This document shows, piece by piece, positions 1-11,338 of a stretch of 64,000 bases of DNA. The translations under genes were made by a program, and so were the position numbers. Within the stretch, counting starts at the first letter, position 1. Every line of letters begins with the position of its first letter. Source of the stretch: Glebionis coronaria (Eukaryota > Streptophyta > Magnoliopsida > Asterales > Asteraceae); NCBI GenBank assembly GCA_025667525.1, contig JANFOE010000051.1, positions 620,001 to 684,000 of the forward strand. Reading direction: 5' to 3'. The notes beneath the pieces were generated by a model. The model searched no databases. It saw only the letters and a list, made by a program, of their open reading frames with translations, and was not told where the DNA came from.

Positions 1-1454
1 GCTCCTGTGATTGCAGAATCGGTAACTGAACCTGAAGCTGCACAACACTCACCCGTTCATGACACCGCCGAGATGCCTGAATCAGAACCAGCAGATGTTC
101 ACGTTTCTACTCCTCTACAACAAGATCCACAATCTACTGTTCCTGAGTCAAGCACACGGGACTGGGCAGACACGTTGGAGATTGACGAGACTGCACCACC
201 ACAGGCTTGGATCACGGCAGCGGCGCAATATGATCCAATCACAGACGCTGACAGAGATGTTTTATATCTCCGTATCTGTAGTCCGATTGACTTGTGCGCT
301 TTTCTGGCTCACGAGTATAAGACTTCGGTTACTCCGTCTTTGGTGAAGAAAGCACTAAAGGATAAAAGACTTCGCGCCAAAACCAGGTTAACCCGAATGG
401 AGTTCGAGTATTATGCTGATGAGATCCTGAAAGCTCTGAATACCGTTCAACGGCCAGGTCTTCATGATTCAGAAAGAGCTCCACCTCCACTTGATCCTAC
501 TCAAGATAATCAGATTGCTCTCGACTTCTTCGTCACCTATGATCTTGAGTATCTTCTGAAGGGTTCATCAAAGTACGCAACCTCCTTGACCTTGCTGAAA
601 GCTGCCAACTGGGGGACAATACCCTGGATCGAGGAAAAGGTAAACCGACTCTGGGTCCCAAGGGTAACTTGTAATTATGATATGTATGCTGTTATAGGTG
701 CATCTCATTGGGACGAACGAGTCCGAAGGGCGTACAGGGGTTGCTGCCTAGTCAATTCTGGAAGCAACGTTAGATCCGATATCCGCATCTCCAGTATTTT
801 AGGGCTGAAAACTGAAGCCAAGAATGGCTATTATCATGTGACGGAGATTCGTTTGAAAAGGGAGGATGACAGAGAATACAAAATCCAGCAGGGAGATTTT
901 TCTATCATTCGCCTTGAGGATATCGAAGATATGTTGCTTCTGATGACCCGTGATCAACTCACACATATTCCTCGTGAAGACCTCATTGCCTTGAATACAG
1001 CACTTCGTATGTTCACACGAAGCGTTGTTATCAAGAAACGAGTTGAAGATCTTCAGTTAGGAGTCGAAAGTTACCAAAGGAAGCTTAACCTAACCCGTCC
1101 AGTGAATCAAGTGTTACCTCAACATGTCAACAGATGTCCCTATACCGGCATTTTGGTTCCGAATTGTGGGATTTTATACTTGAACAGTCGAGGGTTAATG
1201 AAGTTTATGAGGGTGGGTGAGCTTTATAAGTACAGTGATGGGACTCTCATCTACGTCAGAGGAAAGTTGGATCATCTCAATTCGGGTGGGACTTTACCAG
1301 AGATGACTGTCAGGGTTATCGGCAGATGGCGAAGTATGTGATCAAGAAGATTGATCAAAAGCTCCGTGAACGTAGATTGATGAGGAGTTTAGAAAGATTC
1401 GTTGGTGGAAGACCATATGGAGTGCACCACAAGTTACTGCAACGATCCATCTAA
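1..1454 (+). pseudogene. 3' part of a copia-associated terminal ORF (frameshifted)
   Basis: The frame is open from the first base of the window, so the gene starts outside it. It runs to a TGA at 1339-1341. The N-terminal ~70 residues are acidic and Pro/Ser-rich. The C-terminal part contains SYQRKLNLTRP and YKYSDGTL, which I recall from extra ORFs linked to copia-type elements in Asteraceae; their function is unknown to me. The family's last ~40 residues continue in another frame from the ATG at 1326 to the TAA at 1452-1454 (KKIDQKLRERRLMRSLERF), so a frameshift near 1320-1326 has broken the end. A copia-type polypurine tract and LTR lie downstream on the same strand. No catalytic motif is visible. 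The retroelement assignment is inferred from context and remembered similarity. Confidence 0.55.
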
Positions 1455-2608
1455 TGGGTCGTACATTTCAGGTCCACTTTATATTGGTTTTAATTGTGAA
1501 TATGTAAATTTGTGAATATTGTGCTTTAATGGCTTGATGTAGTGTTAAGGTATGATAATTTTTCAAGAATTTCTCACGAGATTCTAAATCTTTCAAAATA
1601 TATCATACTAAAGCACTACAACTATCCCTTATTAACTTAAGGGGGAGCATTAACATGTTCTATGGCTAAACATCGATTTCATTTTTACCCAAAGACCGGT
1701 TAATCCATTCAATATCCCAAATATTAATGGTTAACATTTTGGATAAGGGGAGAAAATGGGATTAAGGAGACATAAATGATACTTGGCTAAAAGATGAAAA
1801 AGACTTAACGATTATCCAACTTAATATGTGTAAAGCACGTATTAAGGGGGAGCGTTTTTGATGAACAAAACACCTAAGGTACAAAACTTTTGATTTCAAT
1901 ATCACAAGTACCTTAGGTGATTTTCAATGATTTTTCATGGTGGCTATACTTTCCCAAAACACGCTTAATTCACGACGATGTGGTGACAAAAGGGTGGTAG
2001 GAATAGGTTTAGTCCAATGATTCATCAGAGCCGATGGAATCTTCCCAAGGACAATTCCCTAGATAGAATTAGAAGTCCTAGGAAAGATGGAGAAAGAATG
2101 TGAACGTAGCTGAATGCCGACCAAGTACTTAAGCTAGCATTGGAACAATCACAACAAGGTGCTAGTTATGACGTATTGGTAAGCATTGAAGGGGTTGAAG
2201 AATGAAAAAGAATTGTAAAGATAAAGGGTGTAAAGAAAGAAGCCCTCCTTACAACTTTAGGCAGAAACCGGGTCAATACATATGCTATTGAGATCATTTT
2301 TGTTAATGATTCTCGGTATTGAAGAAAGACGTCATGGACCCAGTGATGCAATGCACAACCCTTCCCAGCTAACTCAAATATCTCTCAAAAGGTATTTGTT
2401 TTAATCACACGGAGATCAACACATTATCTATTGGTTTATTCACTCCGAATAGACTGGTATTGAAAAGGTGGCACTCCTCTCCAGCCATCGCTCACTAAAT
2501 CAAAACGCACAATCGAGTCTAGAGCCAAGAGATCATCAAAAGTCTCATTAGGACACTTTCCATTTATTCCTTGCTTTCTCACACACTGTGAAAAGTAAGA
2601 GATTTTCA

Positions 2609-3009
2609 TGAGTCCTACGCAATATTCTTGTAATATTGCCAGAACATCCGAGTAATACGCAAGTACTACAATGAAGATGGAAATCCTGCTTGAGCCAACA
2701 TCAAACAAGCTCATGGTAGGTTACACGTGAGGTTCTTTTAGAACCAATCTTGTGAAAAACTGGAAAGAAACAGTGGTTTAATTCTTAATTGAACTTAAAC
2801 TAGTTCGAGGCCTCTACGCATTATCATATGATCTTGCCAGAACACTCAGAGTGACTCTTTATTGATCACAGTGACGAGTGGAAATCCTTCTAGTGTTAAC
2901 ATCAAACAGCACTTGGTAGGTGACGTGCAAGATTCTTTATGAATTGAGCTCGTGACAACTGGAAAGCAACGATGGTGAAAATCTTAATTGAAATTCACTT
3001 GTTCCAGGT
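2609..3009 (+). repeat. Diverged tandem duplication, ~200-bp unit
   Basis: Unit 1 (about 2609-2809) and unit 2 (about 2812-3009) share ordered blocks: CTACGCA, TTGCCAGAACA, GGAAATCCT, AACATCAAACA, TGGTAGGT, ACTGGAAAG and CTTAATTGAA. The intervening bases have drifted, so the duplication is old. Confidence 0.6.
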
Positions 3010-3249
3010 TTCATGAATTGACGGCTTCAAATCACAAGGATAATTTATCCAAGTGATTCACTCTTTATGTTCGCAGTCAGCTTTGGACGGTCGAATAAAG
3101 AGAACGGGTTTACCCGCGAAATCCTGTCAGGAAGTTACTTAATTGAAACTATCCGTCACGGGTACGATATCTAATATCGTCCAACGGTCTTCACCGACCG
3201 GAGGTAAAATGCTACCGAATTAGAATAAAATGTTCAAAGCCATTTTATT

Positions 3250-3360
3250 CGTGTCGTTGCTGTGTACCTGTTAAAGACGGTGGCGTTGCTGTGTACCTGT
3301 TGAAGACGGTGGCGTTGCTGTATACCAGTGAAGACGGTGGTGTTGCGGTGTACCTGTAGA
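3250..3360 (+). repeat. Minisatellite, ~29-bp unit, about four copies
   Basis: The block GTTGCTGTGTACCTGTTGAA followed by GACGGTGGC recurs with point changes at about 3252, 3281, 3311 and 3341. Confidence 0.65.
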
Positions 3361-3698
3361 AGTCGTTCCCACATGCTTATGTTTTTCTGCATCAAAGTTC
3401 AGCAAAAATTCAAGAAAGTGCAAAATGAAGTCTTCCGCTGTACCAAACTCTGAAGCTTTCGAGAATTCAACAAAAAGACATAAGTGTGTGGAACATGGAG
3501 TCACGAGGAGGCAAGTTTCACAAGAAGGCAAAGATCGCACGTGAAAGGCCAAAAGAACAATGCTCTCAAGCCAAAGCCTAAAAGGTCAAATCAAAATATT
3601 CACAACAAAAAGAAAAAGAAGAAAAGACTACGAGCTAAAGAAAGAAGACTTAGTATAGTATGCTAGGTTTAGAATTTTGTAACGTGGAGTGACCTCCC

Positions 3699-3710
3699 TT
3701 AGGGGGAGAT
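3699..3710 (+). promoter_or_regulatory. Polypurine tract of the copia-type element
   Basis: TTAGGGGGAGAT lies immediately before an LTR beginning TGTTAGAAATACG. This is the usual Ty1/copia arrangement (second-strand primer next to the 3' LTR) and fixes the element on the + strand. Confidence 0.8.
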
Positions 3711-3942
3711 TGTTAGAAATACGTTTTTACGTATATTAGAAGTATCGGTCACTCCACACTATTATATATGTTGTAATAGCTCGTAGTTAACAAATACTTA
3801 TTTAGTTAAGTAAGAACCGGCCCATGGGCTTGTCATGGGCCGGCCCAAGTCCACATAAGGCTTGGAAATATAAATACCCCTTTCCTCCTTGGAAAGGGGT
3901 TGGTTGTTGTTCATTTCTTGTTTCCATTCAATAAAACCCCAG
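3711..3942 (+). mobile_element. Truncated 3' LTR of a copia-type element
   Basis: Begins with TGTTAG directly after the polypurine tract. It contains a 10-bp perfect hairpin (3817-3826 with 3834-3843), a TATA box (ATATAAATAC, 3868-3877), a second 10-bp perfect hairpin just after it (3876-3885 with 3891-3900) and a polyadenylation-type AATAAA (3930-3935). Sequence matching Athila RT starts at about 3943, so the LTR end is missing and the two elements are fused by deletion or recombination. Confidence 0.75.
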
Positions 3943-5359
3943 GAACGTCCCAGGAGCATTGCATAAACCAAAATGCATGCGCTTGTAAGCAAATGTTCCG
4001 TAGGGACAAGTAAATGTGGTCTTTTCTTGGTCTTTGGGATCGATGGGAATTTGAAAATACCTGTAGAAACCGTCTAAGAAGCAGTAATAGTCATTACCCG
4101 CTAGACGCTCAAGCATTTGATCCATGAAAGGAGGAGGAAAGTGATCTTTTCTCGTGGCATCATTGAGTTTGCGATAGTCGATACAAACTCTCCACCCAGT
4201 AACGAGACGAGTATGAATCAACTTGTTGTGTTCATTGGGAACAACGGTTATTCCGCCCTTCTTGGGCACACAATGGACGGGACTTACCCATCGCGAATCC
4301 GAAATAGGGTAAATCAAGCCGGCATCAAGAAGTTTGATAACCTCTTGTTTGATGACGTCATGAATTCGAGGATTAACCCTTCTTTGGCTTTGGATTGCGG
4401 GTTTAAGGTCATCTTCCATGAGAATCTTGTGAGTACAAAAGTTTGGATCAATTCCGCGGATATCGAAGATTTTCCAAGCAATTGCCTTCTTATGATCTTT
4501 AAGCACGGCGATAAGGCGAGATTTTTCTTCTTCTTTCAAGTCCTTAGCGATGATGACGGGCGACTTCTTCTTGTCTTCAAGGAACACGTACTCGGGATGG
4601 GACGGTAACTCCTTAAGCTCTAAATCCGGAGGATTTTCGATGTTGGGCGTAGTCAAATTCGGTTCATCGATAGCAATAGCCTTAGGAGATGGTGGAGAAA
4701 TATGGTCCTCTTTGAGAAGTTTCTCAATGAGACGAATGTCTTCATCCCAATCGGTGGGAGAATCGTCATATTCTAAGTTCACATCTCCCATGGTTGCTTC
4801 AAAATCTTTCCAAAGGAAATCACTTTCTCCAAATAGAGTTAGTGATGAATCAATAGAGGCAACGGTCTCAACATTGGGAAGAGAGGTACGACTACTTTTA
4901 CAAGCGTCTTTAAAGTGTTCTTCACAAGCCTCATCAAGAACGTCGATACAATTAACACTCTCGTATGAATAAGGCTGTTGAGAAATCTTACCCATGTTGA
5001 AGACAATTTGATCGTCACCAACTCTCATGATAAGCTCACCCGCTTCTACATCGATAAGAGTGCGACCGGTCCTCAAGAATGGACGTCCAACGATTAATGG
5101 AACACGAGGATCCATCTCGTAGTCGACTACGACGAAATCGGCGGGAAAAGTGAATTTGTCGACTCCTACAAAAATGTCTTCGGCTATCCCCACTGGATAA
5201 GCAACCGTACGGTTAGCTAATTCCAAAGTCATTTTGGTGGGGACTAGCTCAGGGAGAGATAATTGCTTCCAAACGCTTAAAGGCATTAAATTGATACTAG
5301 CACCTAGATCGGCTAGGGCCATGCAATTATCTACTCCCGGGAAGTTGCAAGGGATTAAG
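3943..5359 (-). pseudogene. Athila A pol fragment: protease and N-terminal RT
   Basis: Continuation of A's gag-pol after element T. It starts at IPCNFPGVDNC and contains the aspartic protease motif ALADLGASINLMP, a ~200-residue acidic linker, and RT motifs LDAGLIYPISDS, WVSPVHCVPKKGG, GWRVCIDYRKLNDATRKDHF and FLDGFYRYFQIPIDPKDQE. It breaks after NAPGTF, before the FxDD catalytic motif, so it cannot encode active RT. Several residues differ from the matching parts of B (for example Arg for Pro in SDSRWVSP, and YRY for SGY). Upstream it is separated from its gag by 8.7 kb of element T. Confidence 0.9.
5355..5359. repeat. Left target-site duplication of element T (TTAAG)
   Basis: TTAAG at 5355-5359 is repeated at 14062-14066, exactly outside the TG...CA ends of T. 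Element B carries the uninterrupted version of this site (60849 region). Confidence 0.95.
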
Positions 5360-8083
5360 TGTAACACCCCTAAATTACCACGCAGCGGAATGTCCACATT
5401 GGGTGTTACTCATAGCACATCACACACAATCATAGAAAACAATCCCAAAAGAGACGTTAAAATGTATAAATATAACATTGTCTAAAATATTTTCCATCCC
5501 AAAAGATACAATCAGAGTAGCGTTTTAGTCCCAAAAACCGTTACCAACACAATATGTTCCTCAAAATACTTTAAGTAAATTGTTAATTTAAAAAGGATGA
5601 AAATAACGAAGTTTAGACAAGTAAGCACCAACTCCCTCCTTGCATGCTCCGCTGCTATCCATCTTGATTACCTGAAATAGATGCTTAAAAGGATCAACAC
5701 AAAGGTTGAGCGAATCTATAGGTTTTGCAAATCATCATTTGAACACAAGTATATAAAAAGCAATTTCATTTATGGTTCCTTTGTGTGACCCTACGTCGGT
5801 ATACGAGTCCACACCAATTCATTGTACTCAACGTACCAATCCATTGTACTCAACGTACCAATCCATTGTACTCAACATACCAATTCCATTTCAATCACAA
5901 TTCCCTTGTGTGACCCTACGTCGGTATACGAGTCCACACCATTTCATTGTACTCAACGTACCAATCCATTGTACTCAACGTACCAATTCCATTGTACTCA
6001 ACGTACCAATTCCATTGTACTCAACGTACTTGTTACAATCAAAACAACATTTAAGTTTAAGCAATCATTCAAAAGACTTGTGTTCTATTTGTTTCAAATA
6101 GCATGTATTCCCCCTCGCGGGTTAAAATCATTTAAAACCAGTATAAAAGCGAGGCTATAGACTCACCTTAGATGATATACGAAGCTAGTAGTAGTAGTGA
6201 TCGCCGAAGTGAAGATGCCTCCCAAATATACACGTCAAAAGCCGCCACCTAACAAATAAGGTGCGCGCTTAACAACATACTCAAGTATCTCAAAACATAC
6301 TTAGTGTAATAAAACCAACGATTCAAAATAATATGTACATAGACATGACCAACCAATACAAGTGAATCCTTCTAACTCCACGACAAGTACTAGCTTTCCA
6401 AGACTAGCACCTTCGTTGTTGATCCATCTCAAGATGCCAAATCAACACGGTTCAAGTACCCTAAACGGGTCTCCAATCTCAGAATACACACTCTTACATA
6501 AGACTTATATCTTTCTAGAACTTTGAGAAGCTAATAGATTAGCCTCTTGCCTCAAACTATGACGCGAGGTTAAGTACCTCCCAAAAATACTCAGCCGGTA
6601 CTTACCGAAAGTACACGCTGTTTTACCATACCTAAACAACTCCGTTTTTGACGAAACTTGGTGACAAACTCACTCAATATCTGTAGAAGACTCAGTTAAA
6701 ATTTCATCAAATGATTCACATTTTAGACCCACCTGCTCGACATATCTTTAGACATTAAAAACCGGACAGTTTTGCACACTTGTATCGTAAAACCGTTTTG
6801 ACCTCCTTAACCAAAACCATTTACAAATCCGACTCTTGATTATGAAAATAGACTCAAAATGCTAAGTTTAGGGCCTGAGAACAGCCCTTGACCGTTTTTG
6901 AAACTCAAGTTATAGTCCCCGAGATTTGACCCAATATCGACAACAATTTCGGATTGCGTCGATACTCGCCTCCCGGTACACGAATATTCAAACCTATGTA
7001 ACTTTTGACTCGTTATGAGTTAGAAGCTCTACCTTATACCGAAACGAGCGTCTCGGCGACTACTACAACAATATCCAATAATACCAACAGTTATCCAACA
7101 TCTACTGTACGAGAATAGGGCCTAAACCTACTGATCTAAAATGACTCTTTAAAAATCATACCAACAACCAATTTGACCCATTTTTATCATCATCTACACC
7201 TTAAATATGTTATACCCATCATCTACAATAACTCCTAATTCTTAAATTCACTTGCATGGTCATATGCATCCATTCAAAATTAAAAACAAATGCATGCACT
7301 CAAAAATAAAGAATTAATATAATAATAATAACATAAACAAGGAATCTTACAACAATCCAAATGGATCAAACTCATGTTCATCTTCAAAATCTTTTGGAAA
7401 AATTAAAGTTCTTGCATGTGGGATTTTCTTAGATCAAAATGATCACAAGAAGATTTGCAACATGGGTCTTTTGTTAGATTTTATGGATTCAAGCTAGAAA
7501 TCAAATTGTGATGGTGTTTTTGGGTGGAGTATGGGACGGCAAAGGCTAGAGAGAGAGAAGATGGTGGTTGAAATTTTATAAATGATTTTTAAGTGTGATG
7601 TGTGTAGTGGAAAAATAATATATAGTGTCTAGTTAGGGTAGATTTTGCAACTAGTGTATAGTTTTAGGCTAAGATGTAAATATTAATTAAAAAGCGGGAA
7701 ATGACTATTAGTCAATTTTAAAAATATTTACGAGAGTCGGGTTTCATAAAAATATAAATCGCGTTTGTTAAATCGATCGTTTTAATAATTAAACGCACAC
7801 AAAACGAAATAATAAAGTTCGACTCGACTTAAAACGTAAATGAAATAAAAATTTCAAAAATCTCCAATATCGAGATAGTCGATACTAAAATATAAAATTT
7901 GGGCATCCATCGGCATCACGATCACTAGTAGTACTTTTCAATCGACACAACAATTAAATATATGCACACATTACCGGTTTCCAACGTAACCCGTCAAACA
8001 TAACAATACTCACCGTTACTTAGGAACTCAAAATACGTTACATAGTTAGGATAAAATGATGACGTTAAGTACGGGATGTTACA
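5360..8083 (-). repeat. 3' LTR of element T
   Basis: 2,724 bp. On the + strand it starts TGTAACACCCC and ends GGGATGTTACA. It contains a tandem array at about 5780-6030. Open frames in it are repeat translation. Confidence 0.95.
5780..6030. repeat. Tandem array in T's LTR (22-bp unit and longer period)
   Basis: The 22-mer CAATCCATTGTACTCAACGT plus AC occurs about seven times with small changes. A longer period repeats the block GTGTGACCCTACGTCGGTAT plus ACGAGTCCACACCA with its 22-mers. The same array is in the right LTR (about 11758-12008). It lies close to the LTR's U5 end. Confidence 0.9.
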
Positions 8084-8099
8084 TTCTCACCTCCTTAAA
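8084..8099 (-). promoter_or_regulatory. Polypurine tract of element T
   Basis: On the - strand AAGGAGGTGAGAA directly precedes the 3' LTR (TGTAACATCCCG), as expected for the plus-strand primer. Confidence 0.8.
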
Positions 8100-8770
8100 G
8101 GAGCGACGTCCCGGCGCTCGCCTCGCCTCATACTCGTATCGCGCTCTCCTAGGAAAAACGAGGGCACTTCTTATAAAGAAATCCTCACGTTCCCACGTGA
8201 ATCTCGTTCCACGTCTCGAAATACATCGCACCTTCGTAACGAGAATCTTACTCGGTCTCAAACGCTTAACCTATCGATCAAAGATCTCTACTGGTTCTTC
8301 TACAAAATGCAACTCGTCGCCAAGTTGTATCTCACCAAAAGGGGATGAATGAGTCCTTATCCGACAGGAACTTCTTCAAGCTCGACACACGAAAACTTAC
8401 ACAAATTACAAGAAGCTCATCCAACGATTTTAACTTATAAACAACCGGTCCCATCCGCTGGGTGATCTTAAACGGTTCAACGCACCTTGGACTTAACTTT
8501 TCTCCATTTCCAAAACGGATTACACCCTTCCAAGGTGATACCTTAATAATTGCCATGTCTCCAACTTCAGATTTCCAACGGCTCCCTACGGTTATTGGCA
8601 AAGTTCTTCTGACGACTCCTCACGGTTTACAAGCAATTATCAATCCGTACGATCTTTTCGTAGTCTCCCAAATAGTCTCAGTTCCAATTTGTCCTTCATC
8701 TACTTTATTCCAACAATCTGGCGATCTAAACCACCGTTCATGATCCTCACAATAACAATCATTCACGAAA
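8100..8770 (-). pseudogene. Integrase C-terminal remnant of a chromovirus
   Basis: Fragments in several frames line up with the C-terminus of Tekay-type Pol. From N to C: a piece like the tail of the catalytic core (RSPDCWNxVDEGQIGTETIW, around 8700-8760), then GDMAIIKVSPWKGVIRFGNG and KLSPRCVEPFKITQRMGPV (8420-8560), then LHFVEEPVEIFDR, RRGTRFTWERED and FPRRARYE (8100-8330). The GPF/Y region and the trailing chromo-like segment are recognisable, but stops and frameshifts break them and the catalytic DDE core is missing. It abuts the polypurine tract, the normal place for the end of pol. Confidence 0.8.
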
Positions 8771-11321
8771 GAGAGTCGCATGGGTCGCATAAAACTCCAT
8801 CGAAAACATTTTAGAAAAGAATTGAGACGAGGTAATTAGTACTAGTCGTACAAAATCACCTTATTGCGTAATCTCGAACCTGCCAACTTACTTCGTCAAA
8901 CGCGAGTTCGTCGATACGGAAACCCTTCAGTGTATACATTGCGCTATCGGACGCATTACAGTTTAAACCCAAACACGAAAGCCACCAATAGGCATATAAG
9001 GTCAAGTTACGGCATGTTTGCCAAAAAGACAAACCACGCCAAGTCAATAAATTCAATCGAGTTAGCTCATGCTTGCTAAACAGTCAAGCCATGATGAATA
9101 AGAATACTTGACAAGACTTTCGGGTAAGTCAGTCAATCGCAAGGTTATAAGTTAAAGGATATCCAATGGCCGGATAGCCGTGGACACATATCAAAAGGAA
9201 TAACAAGGAAATATTTCGTCATCAGAGGGTGCTCACACGCGGATCCATACCGAAAAGATAATACAAAGACACCATCTCACTTCCGCCCACGTGCATTCAA
9301 AGTCTCAATAAGCATCGTCGTTGAAGGTCAAAAAGATACTACAAGGTACGTGTTCTCCATGATCGGACGTCATTGGACAATGCCGCCTCAAGTTCTCACA
9401 ACATACGATTACTCAACTAGATCACATACCACATAAGTACCTAAAAGCAAAGGTCAAACATAAACATCAAATGTAAATCTCCGTCGTTGATCATCGATAA
9501 AACCTTGGACTAGTCCTTGATAATACAACTCGATCTCTAAAGTCTTTCCACTTGCGGTGTCGGCTACAGCATACTCCTCGAGGTGCTAACGAATTTATTA
9601 ATTTCAATCATTAAGAAATTCGATCCGTTGGGAAGATTCACAACATATCGGGCATACCATTAAGTTCTGCTCCAGTGTTCAACGTACAAAAGCGTCCCAC
9701 TAATTTTTTCTTCAGCGTTCATCGTACAAAGGCGTCCCAATAATTTCGACTTCAGTGCCCAAGGTGATGCATCATATTCCTCGTTTTTAGTTTGTCATAC
9801 TAGCCCCAAGAGTTTCGTCATCAAGAAAAGTCTTCAGTGACCCTTCGACAGTAGCAAGTAAAATTACAAAATCTTCACATCCACGATAAGTTGTCGTTGA
9901 TAACTTGATCCTCAGTCAATCCGCAAGTACACACATAAATCCTAGTGACGCTTAAGCGAGTCGCCCACTCTCGGAACGGTCAACGGTTCTTAACAACCTG
10001 CTTATAAAGCTCGCGATCATCGAGACACATTAGAAATGGTCCATCGGAATAAATCATAACTCGAGAGAAGTACAACGGGTTATTCGTACATAAATGATAA
10101 TCGACGATCATCATAATGACGACAACATCGAACGATTCTTACCAACGAAATACGAGTCGAAGGAAGACGTACGCACACCAAAAATCCACAAATCGAGCCA
10201 GACATACTTGGGCCCACTCATTTATAACTCCTTGTCTACATCAAAAGGCGTCCCCCTCCATGTATACAAGAGTTTATAAATTTACGGTTCGGGAACTTAT
10301 AACTTTCTTGTTCAAATGAAAAGGCGTCCCAATCCATTTCAACAAGACGATTATAAGTCATCCTACTCAAGTATTACTATCTCTCAACACGATATCATAT
10401 CCAAATACCATAGTAAATATAAGGTGTCAAATAAACTTACATCATGATTTCCGTATTCAAATGTCCCATTCCATTTGAATAAGGAGATCATAACGATCTA
10501 AGGTCCAGTGGTTTAAAACCTTCTTATTCAAATGTCCCAATCCATTTCAATAAGACAACCTTAAACAACTCATAGTTGGGCGAGTTAAAATCTCTATATC
10601 TAAATGTCCCATTCCAATTAGATACAAGGCATTAAGCCACTCAACCGAATGACTACTACGAGCATATCTTTGTTGTACCCAAACTATATATATTTGATTA
10701 GGATATATATATCTTAAGCCCAACATTGGCATCCTCCTTTCGCCAATAAAACGTAGTCATATAAAACCAAATCACACGTCGCATTACGTAGAAGATGTCG
10801 CCTTGGATAAATGATTCTTCAAAATCATAAGAAGTAACGGAAATAAAAATATCACGTTAATCAATTACGTTTCAATATGAGATGTCCAAAAATGGCACAT
10901 CACGATGCGACGACAACGATCGAACTTAAACAAGTCGATATGCGATAGATTACGAAACAATATACACGTACCCAAAGTATTAAACGAGTTCATACTCGTA
11001 TTCATAATACATAATTATCAAGATCGGTGATTGGCGATGAGGCCGAATCCTATTCAAAACCGAATTATAAAATGTACAACAATCATTCAAGGAACATTGC
11101 TTCGCGTACAATGCCTTTAAATATCATAGTATATTCATACATATACATACTACCATTCCTATATACACATAGGTTCACATAATCATAGTCAAATATAAAG
11201 TAATACAAGAATAGCCTTACCGGAGCCATGCGGAGTAGTTGCGTGCTTAAAACTTTTACGACACACCAAAAGTTATAGTTTAGGACATTTTAAAAATCGA
11301 CCTAGTTCTCTATAACTTGTG
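8771..11321 (-). other. Noncoding internal region and leader of element T
   Basis: No protein domain recognised on either strand. It contains three ~36-bp direct repeats with the core GCGTCCCA (about 9670-9780) and five consecutive hairpin units with the related core GTCCCA (10231-10624). Gag, protease, RT and RNase H are absent. Confidence 0.6.
10231..10624. repeat. Five hairpin units with covarying arms and a constant GTCCC loop
   Basis: Arms: 10231-10241/10260-10270 (10 of 11 match), 10306-10318/10335-10347 (12 of 13), 10454-10463/10472-10481 (10 of 10), 10523-10534/10543-10554 (11 of 12), 10597-10606/10615-10624 (9 of 10). Loops: GGCGTCCCCCTCC, GGCGTCCCAATC, TCCCATTC, TCCCAATC, TCCCATTC. 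Arm sequences differ between units but stay self-complementary. Confidence 0.8.
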
Positions 11322-11335
11322 GCTCTGATACCAAT
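11322..11335 (-). promoter_or_regulatory. Primer binding site of element T (initiator Met tRNA)
   Basis: The - strand reads TGGTATCAGAGCCA three bases inside the 5' LTR. This is the common plant PBS complementary to the 3' end of initiator methionine tRNA. Confidence 0.93.
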
Positions 11336-11338
11336 CTG

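Larger units (their letters stand above)
1455..3698 (+). other. Noncoding 3' region of the copia-type element
   Basis: No supported gene. It holds an ~80-nt foldback (arms 1539-1557 and 1601-1619, about 15 of 19 matching), two extra copia-like polypurine motifs (TTAAGGGGGAG, 1636-1647 and 1841-1852), a perfect 12-bp inverted repeat (1871-1882 with 1908-1919), a diverged ~200-bp tandem duplication and a short minisatellite. Small ORFs here have no recognisable domain. A Lys-rich one at 3484-3666 is A-rich composition. Confidence 0.5.

Noticed and set aside
3484..3666. Lys-rich small ORF
   Set aside because: Composition of an A-rich stretch; no family recognised, no conservation visible.
5772..6160. 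Two overlapping ORFs of ~110 residues (and copies at 11750-12138)
   Set aside because: They translate the tandem array of T's LTR (repeated YSTYQ/IVLN peptides) and occur only because the unit lacks stops.
11322..11335. tRNA-like matches (initiator Met and Asp 3' ends)
   Set aside because: Only 13-18 bases beside LTRs; these are primer binding sites, not tRNA genes.
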